A stretch of 64,000 nt of DNA from Kitasatospora aureofaciens. GTDB taxonomy: Bacteria > Actinomycetota > Actinomycetes > Streptomycetales > Streptomycetaceae. Shown here in pieces: positions 16,867 through 24,397 of this stretch (the stretch's first letter is position 1; each line of letters opens with the position of its first letter). The notes beneath the pieces were generated by a model. That model was given only the letters and a program-made list of their open reading frames with translations. It was not told the origin of the DNA and searched no databases. A program made the translations under genes and the position numbers. Location of the stretch: the NCBI RefSeq assembly GCF_001188955.3, contig NZ_JPRF03000043.1, forward strand, positions 326,515 to 390,514, in the 5' to 3' direction.

Positions 16867-19101
16867 ATGGTCACGTACGACGAACTCGCCAACACCAACC
16901 TCTCGGCGCTGGACACGGTCGCCACCGACGTCGAACAACTGGTCCGCAGGTGGGAGTACGAATCCGACTTCCAGAGCGGGGTGGTCACCCCACTGGCCGC
17001 CAGCGGTTGGTCCGGTCCCGCCTCACAGGCCGCCGCGGGCCAGCTCAACCAGGCGCGCACCCAGATCGACGCGGCGTTCGAGGAGACCAGCGCGCTCGCC
17101 AAGGCGCTGCGCTCCGCCCATGACCAGTTCGTCTCCTTCCAGAACACGCTGCGCCAGATCCAGACGGACGCACAGACCCAGGGCCTGACCATCTCCGCCG
17201 ACGGCAGCCAGGTCACCTGGAGCATCCCGGCGAACCTCCCGCGCAACGCCGGGATCCGCCAGGAGTACCAGCAGTCCATGGATGAGGCGGCGAAAGCGAT
17301 CAGCGCCCGGCTCACCTCCGTGCTGCAGCAGGCCACCGAGGCCGACCAGGCCGCGGCGGCCGCGCTGGCCGCCGACACCGGCACCAACCAGCAGTCGTTC
17401 AACGCGACGCCGGTCGGCGGGATCTCGGAGCAGGAGGCGGCCCAGGCGGCAGCCCTCGCCGCCCAGGGCAACAACCTCTCCAACACCCAGCTCACCCAGC
17501 TGAACGCGCTGCTGAAGGCGCACGGCAACGACCCGTCGTTCGCCACCGCCTTCTACAACGACCTCGGCCCGCAGGAGACGCTGAAGTTCTGGGGCCAGCT
17601 CTCCGTGCTGTCCAGCCGGGCCCAGCCGCCGGATCCGGCCCGCCTCGCCATCCTGAAGGACCTGCAGGGCCAACTGGGCACCGCGCTGGCCAGCGCGACC
17701 AACACCCGGAACCAGCCGCACCTCTCCGACCAGTGGGAGACCCAGCTGCGCGCGGCGGGCGCCCAGCGGATCCAGGTGGTCAGCTCCGGGCCGTTGAGCC
17801 TGCAGCCCTACGGTTACCAGTTCCTGGCCAGCATCCTGCAGACGGGGAACTACGACCCGCACTTCCTGGACCCGATCGCGGAGCACGTCACCCAGCTGAC
17901 GCGGCAGAACCCCGAGATGTGGCTGCAGGCCGGACCGCAGCCCATGTCGAACGGCGTCCTGAAGACCAACTTCCTCGGCAACGGCACCGGCTTCAACCCC
18001 ATGACGGGCGTGCTGGAGGCGCTGGGGCACAGCCCGGCGGCGGCGACGGACTTCTTCCGCAACCCGGAGACGCTCTACAACGCCAGCGGCGCCCCGACCG
18101 GCCACACGGCGCCCAACGACTACCTGAGCTTCCTCACCGACGGCAGCAAGAACCCGATCCTGACCGACACCAGCATCACGGACCCCAACTACAAGGCGAC
18201 CCTCACCTACGAGCCGACGGCGCTGGGCCACGCGCTCCAGGCCGCCACCACGGGCGTCCCGTGGGACGCGCCGAACGGCACCCAGCTGCCGCCGCACACC
18301 GCCGCCACCGACGACGTGATGAACCAGGTGGTCAACACCTTCGGCAAGGACCCGAGCCTGCTGCAGGGCCCGCTCTCCAGCATGAACGGCAGTGTGGCGA
18401 ACATGACCGCCTCCTACATCGGCGACGTCAACCAGGCCGTCAACGCGCCGGTCGGCAACCAGCTCAGCGTCTTCGGCACCCCGGCGAACCTCAACGCCGA
18501 CAACGCCAACCACCTGCTGGACACCCTGGCCCGGGACCCGGGCGCCTACGGCACCCTCCAGCAGGCCCAGAACGGCTACCTGGCCGCCCAGCTGGAGACC
18601 CAGGTGCACCAACCGGGGCAGACCCCCGACCAGCTCGGCGCCAACCTCAACCGTGTCGCCGCCCAGACCGGCACGGTCAGCGGCATCCTCAGCAACGCGC
18701 GCGCCAACGCGGTCTCGCAGGCCGGTTGGGCGGCGGACGCCGCCTACAACCAGTCGATCACCACCAACACCGGCATCGCCAACACGATCTACAGCCAGAC
18801 GCTCGGGAGCGTGGTCGGCAAGGTCCCGATCCTCGGTGACATCGCGAACGACCAGGTCAGCAACATGATCACGAACATCGGCGCGCAGTACCAGCACGAC
18901 AGCACCCAGACGAGCGTCACCGCGAACATCGCGCTCGTCGACCAGGGCCACAAGGCGGTCGGTCAGGCGGTCCAGCAGGCGCTCGGCAACGCCGGTCTCG
19001 ACCCGAACGGGAGCAGCGCCCTGAACGCCGCCACCCAGGCCCAGCAGGCCTACAACAGCGGACTGGCCGTGGACAGCTCCTACCACCAGGCGGGCAAGTG
19101 A
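16867..19101 (+). CDS. Large ESX-like (WXG-domain) protein, DUF6571-like
   Basis: 744 residues. The N-terminal 120 form a WXG100-like helical hairpin with WSG at 48-50 (PLAASGWSGPASQAAAGQLN) and a helix running to DQFVSFQNTLRQIQ. A long alanine/glutamine-rich coiled region follows (about 145-210). The rest is a soluble domain with Asn/Gly-rich turns and no catalytic motif that I recognise. It resembles large streptomycete proteins of the DUF6571 type encoded beside small WXG genes. There is no signal peptide, consistent with type-VII export. The next gene begins inside its stop (GTGA overlap), so their translation is coupled. A toxin role is possible, but no toxin motif is visible. Confidence 0.75.
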   Translation: MVTYDELANTNLSALDTVATDVEQLVRRWEYESDFQSGVVTPLAASGWSGPASQAAAGQLNQARTQIDAAFEETSALAKALRSAHDQFVSFQNTLRQIQTDAQTQGLTISADGSQVTWSIPANLPRNAGIRQEYQQSMDEAAKAISARLTSVLQQATEADQAAAAALAADTGTNQQSFNATPVGGISEQEAAQAAALAAQGNNLSNTQLTQLNALLKAHGNDPSFATAFYNDLGPQETLKFWGQLSVLSSRAQPPDPARLAILKDLQGQLGTALASATNTRNQPHLSDQWETQLRAAGAQRIQVVSSGPLSLQPYGYQFLASILQTGNYDPHFLDPIAEHVTQLTRQNPEMWLQAGPQPMSNGVLKTNFLGNGTGFNPMTGVLEALGHSPAAATDFFRNPETLYNASGAPTGHTAPNDYLSFLTDGSKNPILTDTSITDPNYKATLTYEPTALGHALQAATTGVPWDAPNGTQLPPHTAATDDVMNQVVNTFGKDPSLLQGPLSSMNGSVANMTASYIGDVNQAVNAPVGNQLSVFGTPANLNADNANHLLDTLARDPGAYGTLQQAQNGYLAAQLETQVHQPGQTPDQLGANLNRVAAQTGTVSGILSNARANAVSQAGWAADAAYNQSITTNTGIANTIYSQTLGSVVGKVPILGDIANDQVSNMITNIGAQYQHDSTQTSVTANIALVDQGHKAVGQAVQQALGNAGLDPNGSSALNAATQAQQAYNSGLAVDSSYHQAGK

Positions 19102-19802
19102 GCGGCGCGTCCACCGGGCTCCGGCCCGGTCGGAGGCGGTTCCGGGCGCGGGCCGGCATCGCGGCGGCGGCGGTGCTGGTCGCCGTCGGCGTCACGCTGC
19201 TGGTCCGCCAGCCCTGGCAGCCCGTCACCCACCTGCCCGCTCAGGCCTGCTGGGGGGTGCTGGACGCCGATGACCTCCGCCCCCTGGCGGGCGGCGGAAA
19301 CGGCACCCTGACCGCCGCGACCACCACCCCCACACTGCAACCGGGGCAGTCGGCCGGCGGCGCCGGCTACCACTGCGAGCTGGCCTGGCACGGCGGCTCG
19401 GCACCGACCTACCTGGGCAACGGTCCCACCATCGCGCTCCACACGGAAAGCCAGCTGACCCAGGCCCGCGCGCTGGACGCGAGCCGCGGCGCGGTGCGGC
19501 CGCTCTCCTTCGGCAGCGGAAACACCGCCTGGCAAGCGGCCGAGGGCTACTCACTCGACCTGGCCATCCCGTGCGGCTTCCGCGACCCCTACACCGGGCA
19601 GTCCGCCACCGGCTACGCCCGGATCTCCATCGACGCGGCCGGCAACCCCAGCTTCCCGCCCGCACCGCCGCCCGCCGAGGTACGCCAGGCCGACGCCCGG
19701 ATCGTGCTCAAGCTGGCGAAGGCGTTCGCCCAGCAGTACCCGTGCACCGGCGTCACGCTCCCGACCGACCCGCCACCCGTCCCCGCCATCACCGGTTCCT
19801 GA
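19098..19802 (+). CDS. Membrane-anchored exported protein coupled to the ESX-like gene
   Basis: 234 residues. An arginine-rich start (GLRPGRRRFRARAG) and one hydrophobic helix (IAAAAVLVAVGVTLLV) anchor an extracytoplasmic domain of about 195 residues with four cysteines (QACWGVL, YHCELAW, AIPCGF, YPCTGV), likely two disulfides. No lipobox is present. GTG 19098 overlaps the preceding stop as GTGA, the usual sign of translational coupling. Similar small exported proteins follow WXG-type genes in streptomycetes; I infer a role at the envelope with the upstream ESX-like pair, such as a partner or immunity-like factor. The function is otherwise unknown. Confidence 0.72.
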   Translation: MSGASTGLRPGRRRFRARAGIAAAAVLVAVGVTLLVRQPWQPVTHLPAQACWGVLDADDLRPLAGGGNGTLTAATTTPTLQPGQSAGGAGYHCELAWHGGSAPTYLGNGPTIALHTESQLTQARALDASRGAVRPLSFGSGNTAWQAAEGYSLDLAIPCGFRDPYTGQSATGYARISIDAAGNPSFPPAPPPAEVRQADARIVLKLAKAFAQQYPCTGVTLPTDPPPVPAITGS

Positions 19803-19905
19803 CCCGCCACCGATACATGCTCTGACCTGCGGCGATCTCGTGGCCTTGACGAACGGTCCCCGTTCCTCCCCGCTTGGACCCGCATCTGCCCGCTTGGCCG
19901 CCCCT

Positions 19906-19927
19906 TGCTGTTCCCATGGGAACAGCA
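19906..19927. promoter_or_regulatory. 22-bp perfect palindrome, candidate operator
   Basis: The half-site TGCTGTTCCCA is followed directly by its exact reverse complement, centred between 19916 and 19917. It lies in the short spacer between the exported-protein gene and a decayed murG-like gene. A perfect 22-bp palindrome without a loop suits a dimeric repressor site rather than a terminator. The regulator is unknown. Confidence 0.45.
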
Positions 19928-20064
19928 TGCCGAAGCGACTGCGAGAGCTGGATCGCAGGCCCCACCTGCCTGCAGCAACGCCCCGTCTCGCCATCGTTGC
20001 TGGGCGGACGCGATGAACCGACCTCCGCGACCGAACATGGCCGGAAGCCGTCACTGCGTCGTGT

Positions 20065-20851
20065 CAACCGATCGCGCGGAACAGGCTGGTGGTCCACGAG
20101 CAGACCGTCAGGCTCGGTCTGGGCAACCGGGCCCTGGCCCGGATGGCGACCCGGGTCGCCGTCTCCTCGGAGTCGACGCTCCAGTTCCTGCCCGAGGCCG
20201 CCCGCGCTACCGCTGTGGTGACCGGCAACCCGGTACGTCCCGAGGTGCTGACCGGCCAAGGCGACAAGGCGATCCACGCGCTCGGTCTGTGGGGCTTCGA
20301 CCGTTCCCGGCCGACCGTGCACGTCACCGGCGGCGCGCAGGGCTCCCAGCAGATCAACGAGCTGGTGAGCGAGATCCTGCCGTGGCTCCTCGGCCACGCC
20401 AACGTGGTCCACCAGTGCGGTCCCAGCCACGAGGAGCGGCTTCGGGAGCGGGCGGCGGTGCTGCCGGAGCACCTGCGCTCCCGGTACCTGGTGACCGGTT
20501 TCGTCGGCCCAGAGCTGCCGGACGTGCTCGCCCTCGCCGACGTGGTCATCTCCCGCAGCGGCGCGGGGACGCTGGCCGAGCTGACCGCCCTGGGGCGGGC
20601 CGCGGTGTTCATCCCGCTCGCCACCTCGGCCGGGAACGAGCAGGAGCACAACGCCCGTCACCTGGCGGATGCCGGCGCGGCAGTGGCCCTGCTCGGCCGG
20701 CCCGCTCCCGACACACTCCAGGACGCGATCGGTCCGCTGCTGACGGACCCGGCCCGCCGCGCGGACATCGCGCGACGGGCCGCCGGGCACGGGCCGGCCG
20801 GACGCCGCCGACCGTCTCGTGGACGTGTTGCTGTCGGTAGTGGACCGCTAG
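20065..20851 (+). pseudogene. MurG-like glycosyltransferase remnant (N-terminus missing, frameshift near the end)
   Basis: Reading from about 20065, PIARNRLVVHEQTVRLGLGNR matches the middle of MurG (the VVHEQN...GLANR region). Then come VTGNPVRPEV, VTGGAQGSQQINELV, VHQCGPSHEE, and the donor-site segment ISRSGAGTLAELTALGRAAVFIPL with NEQEHNARHLADAGAAV. About 95 N-terminal residues, which bind the lipid acceptor, are absent; the preceding sequence is unrelated. A shift around 20785-20805 moves the true end (DAADRLVDVLLSVVDR, stop 20849-20851) to another frame. MurG adds GlcNAc to lipid I; a second copy would be a paralogue. A GTG at 20089 could still start a truncated protein, but I judge it broken. 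Confidence 0.7.
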
Positions 20852-21044
20852 ACGAGCCGTCGGCCCGGGACGCCAGCACGCGCCGCCGCCGAGCAACCAG
20901 ACCCGCCCCAGCCGGACAAGCCGCCAGCTACCTTGCAGCGGTGTTTGGTGTATTCGGTCAGGAGGGCACACCGAACCACTTCAGACCTAACGAAGTACTA
21001 CTAGAACCTGAGCAAGGGTCGGCGGCGCCGCACGGTCGGTGGTG

Positions 21045-23690
21045 TCAGGACGGGTCGCCGTACTGGAGACCGCGTCCGTTGGTGCCGATGTAGACGCGAC
21101 CGTAGGTGTCGGGGTCGCCGGTGATGATGCCCTGTCCGGCGAAGCCGCCCCACTGGTGGGCGTCGTCGTTGATCCGCACCCAGCTGGCGCCCTGGTCGGT
21201 GGAGCGGAAGACGCCGGCGACATCCTTGACCGTTCCGATCAGGTACAGCGCCTGGTATGAGGTGCCCGGTGCGGCCTTGCCGAAGCCGACGGCGGTGCCG
21301 GACTGCACCGAGGAGAGCTTGGTAAAGCTGCGCCCGCCGTCGGTGGAGTGCAGCACGCCCTGGCCGGTGGCGAGCCACAGGTCGCCCGCGACGCCGGGGA
21401 CGGCGGTGAGCTTGCCGGAGGGCAGGCTGGTGGCGCGGGCACCGAAGCTCGCGCCGCCGTCTGTGCTGGCGTAGAGCGTGCCGTTGTTCAGCGAGTAGTA
21501 GGTGGTGGCCGAGGACCGGTCGGCGATCACCAGCGCGTCCTTGCCCAGTCCGTTGACCTTCGACCAGCTCGCGCCCCGGTCGGTGGAGCGGTACGGGGCC
21601 TGGCCGGCCTCGGTCCACACGATGCTGGAGCCGTCCGCCGCGATGGCGATGTGGCCGCTGTCCGCGCTGGGCACGGGCTCGCCCTTGAAACCGTTCCAGG
21701 TGTGGCCGCCGTCGGTGGACAGGGCGCCGTCCTGCTCGCCGCCCCGGCCGACCCGGACCACCAGGGAGGGGTTGGACTGGGCGTAGTCGACCGAGGTGCT
21801 GTTGTAGATCGTCGGGTTGACCAGCCGCCCGGTCGGCTCCTTCGTCAGGTCGTCGTACACGAAGCCGCCCTGGTCGCCCATCGCGGTGATGAGGGCGGCG
21901 GGACCGGGCGGGGAGACCGCGTCGTACAGTGCGGTCTCCTCCAGCCCGCGGGCTCCGATGGTCCAGTGGCTGGTGCCGCCGTTGTCGGTCGCGTTGGCGT
22001 CCTTGCTGGCCCAGATGCCGTTGCCGGTGCCGTACATCACGTGCCCGGAGTCGAACGGGTCGATGCTCAGGGCGGTCATCCAGTGCCCGATGCCGGTGCC
22101 GAGGTACGGGGCGATGGAGGGATCCCGCACCGACTTGTCGGACTGTGTCTTCCAGGTCGCACCGCCGTCAGTGCTGCGGTAGACCTCGTCCTGCGGCCAC
22201 CAGCGGTCCAGCGTGGTGACCATCACCGTGGACGGCTTCTGCGGGTCGACGGCCAGACCGGCGAACCCGTAGCCGCCCTGGGACGGCGAGACGTTCTTCC
22301 ACCCGCCGCCGGAGGTGTTGTACTTCCACACCGAACCCGCCGTCACGCCGTTGGGCCCGGGGGCGTTGGTGTACGTCAGGTACAGCGAGCCGTCACCGGA
22401 GAGCACGCCGTGCTGCGGCATCTGGCCGGTGGGCTGCCCGGAGACGGCCTGCCAGGAGTTGCCACCGTCGGTGGAGCGGTACAGGTTGACGGACTTGTCG
22501 GCGACGCCGACGTAGACCGCGTTGCTGCCGGCCGGGCCGTAGGTCACGAAGGAGATGCCGGTGCCGAAGCTCGCCCCGTCCTTGACCGGGAACGAGGAGA
22601 CCTGGCTCCACGTCACGCCGGCGTCGGTGCTGCGCCACAGGCCGTTCTTACGGGTGCCCAGCAGCAGGTTGTCGTGGTTCGCGGGGTCGATCACCAGGCG
22701 CTCGCCCGCCCCGCGGCCGTCCTCGTTGCCGCCCAGCTTGAACGGCAGGTCGGTGCGCTGGAAGGTGCGGCCGCGGTCGGTGGAGCGCAGGATCGCACCG
22801 TTGCCGGCCCAGTCGTTGGTGTAGGTGCCGGCCGCGAGGTAGAGCCGGTCCGGGTCGACCGGGTCGGTGGCCAGCGACTCGATGCCCAGCAGGTTCCAGT
22901 CCTTCTGGGCGACCCAGTCGGTGAGCGGTATCCACTGCTCGGCGCCGGTGTCCCAGCGGTAGGCGCCGCCCATGTCGGTGCGCGCGTACAGCAGGCCCTT
23001 CTCCTTCTGGTTGAAGACCAGGCCGGTGACGTAACCGCCGCCCGCCACCGGGGCGTTCTTCCACACGTACGAGCCGGAGCCCTGGGAGCCGCCGGTCGCG
23101 GATCCGGGCACCGCCGTGCCGGGGACCTTCACCAGCTTCCACTGCTGGTTGGCACCGCCCCAGCCGGGCCACTGGATGACCTGCGCGCCCTGGTTCGTGG
23201 AGTTGCCCGTGACGTCCAGGACCTGACCGTTCTTGCGGGAGGTGAAGGTGACCGCGTCGGACCCGCTCACGTCGCCGATCCGCCACTGCTGGGAGGGGGC
23301 GGAGCGGTCCGTCTGCTGCTCGGCGACGGCGCCCTGGTTCGTCGAGTCGCCCACGATGCCCAGCACCTTGCCGCTGTTGCGGTTCACCAGCTCGTAGTAG
23401 CCGTCCCCGGTCGGCTTCAGCCGCCACTGCTGGTTGGCGGTGTTCTGGTCGGTCCACTGCTGGATACGGGTGCCGTCGGCAGTGGAGAAGCCGTTGACGT
23501 CCAGCACCTTGCCGCTGCGCACCGAGACCAGCCGGTAGTACGCGTCGCCGTCGACCGTCGCGGCCTGGGAATCCCCGTGTACGAGCACGAAGTACGACCC
23601 GACGCCGAGGGGTACGGCGAGCAGCAGAGCGGTGGCGCTCAGGCGACGGCGGTGACGTCCGCGGCGGCCACTGCGGGGGGATTTGCTCAT
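21045..23690 (-). CDS. Secreted xyloglucanase: ricin-type lectin plus GH74 domain
   Basis: 881 residues. A basic start (RSGRRGRHRRRLSATALLLA) gives a signal peptide. Residues about 45-180 hold three ricin-B-like repeats (SGKVLDVNGFST, SGKVLGIVGDST, NGQVLDVTGNST with QQW motifs), which should bind sugar polymers. From about 205 on is a GH74 double beta-propeller: YVWKNAPVAGGGYVTGLVFN, LLYARTDMGGAYRWD with a catalytic-type Asp, repeated YRSTDGGxxW Asp-boxes, and TSVDYAQSNPSLVVRVG with the second. GH74 enzymes cut the beta-1,4-glucan backbone of xyloglucan outside the cell. AAGGAG upstream of ATG 23690 fixes the start. The lectin is N-terminal, whereas CBMs in GH74 proteins are often C-terminal. 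Confidence 0.93.
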   Translation of the reverse strand: MSKSPRSGRRGRHRRRLSATALLLAVPLGVGSYFVLVHGDSQAATVDGDAYYRLVSVRSGKVLDVNGFSTADGTRIQQWTDQNTANQQWRLKPTGDGYYELVNRNSGKVLGIVGDSTNQGAVAEQQTDRSAPSQQWRIGDVSGSDAVTFTSRKNGQVLDVTGNSTNQGAQVIQWPGWGGANQQWKLVKVPGTAVPGSATGGSQGSGSYVWKNAPVAGGGYVTGLVFNQKEKGLLYARTDMGGAYRWDTGAEQWIPLTDWVAQKDWNLLGIESLATDPVDPDRLYLAAGTYTNDWAGNGAILRSTDRGRTFQRTDLPFKLGGNEDGRGAGERLVIDPANHDNLLLGTRKNGLWRSTDAGVTWSQVSSFPVKDGASFGTGISFVTYGPAGSNAVYVGVADKSVNLYRSTDGGNSWQAVSGQPTGQMPQHGVLSGDGSLYLTYTNAPGPNGVTAGSVWKYNTSGGGWKNVSPSQGGYGFAGLAVDPQKPSTVMVTTLDRWWPQDEVYRSTDGGATWKTQSDKSVRDPSIAPYLGTGIGHWMTALSIDPFDSGHVMYGTGNGIWASKDANATDNGGTSHWTIGARGLEETALYDAVSPPGPAALITAMGDQGGFVYDDLTKEPTGRLVNPTIYNSTSVDYAQSNPSLVVRVGRGGEQDGALSTDGGHTWNGFKGEPVPSADSGHIAIAADGSSIVWTEAGQAPYRSTDRGASWSKVNGLGKDALVIADRSSATTYYSLNNGTLYASTDGGASFGARATSLPSGKLTAVPGVAGDLWLATGQGVLHSTDGGRSFTKLSSVQSGTAVGFGKAAPGTSYQALYLIGTVKDVAGVFRSTDQGASWVRINDDAHQWGGFAGQGIITGDPDTYGRVYIGTNGRGLQYGDPS

Positions 23691-23791
23691 AGGTTGACGT
23701 TCTCCTTGCGAACCGTGCACGAGGTGGGAGCGGATCCCGGCACCGGAACGGGCCGGATCCGTCCTCTTGTTGCCACAGACTCCGCAAAGGG

Positions 23792-24391
23792 TTGCCGCGA
23801 ACCCGAGGATTCCTGCCGGCCTCCTCGTGGCCGGATCGGGACGCCGTCAAGGCCTGCCTCGACGGCGTGCTCACCACCCTGGCCGGCCCGGCGCCTTCTC
23901 CTGATCGAGAGCTCCCATGTGCGGGCGCTCAAGGGCGGCCAAAAACCGGCCGGAGCCCGGTCGGCCGGGGCGGGCCGCGCTCCAAGCACCACGTGATCTG
24001 CGACGCCACCGGCATCCCGCTGGCCGTGACCCTGACCGGCGGCAACCGTAACGACGTCACCCAGCTGATACCCCTGCTCGCAGCGATCCCACCGATCCGC
24101 GGCAAACGCGGACGGCCCCGCAGGCGGCCTAAAGAGGTCTACGCCGACCGCGGCCATGACCACGACTGCTACCTCTGGGCGAAGGGCATCAAACCCGTCA
24201 TCGCCGCCGCGGCACCGCCCATGGCTCCGGACTCGGAACCAAGCGGTGGGTCCGTGGAACAGACTGCACTGCTGCACTGCTTCGGCCGCCTACGCATCCG
24301 CCGGGAGGCTCGCGACGACATCCACGAGGCATTCCTCAAACTCGCCTGCTCGCTGATCTGCTGGCGACGCTTGCGAACTGCCTTGCGTTAG
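23792..24391 (+). pseudogene. Degraded IS5-family (IS112-like) transposase
   Basis: Recognisable pieces in at least two frames: ESSHVRALKGGQKPAG in one, then PVGRGGPRSKHHVICDATGI, VTLTGGNRNDVTQLIPLLAA, GKRGRPRRRPKEVYADRGHD, and a late DDIHEAFLKLACSLICWRRL. These are the central and final parts of IS5-group DDE transposases. The N-terminal third is missing, a shift near 23930-23996 splits it, and the region before the last Glu is scrambled (YLWAKGIKPVIAAAAPP). I see no intact terminal repeats. It is an old insertion scar between the xyloglucanase promoter and the ABC transporter operon. Confidence 0.8.
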
Positions 24392-24397
24392 GAGTTC

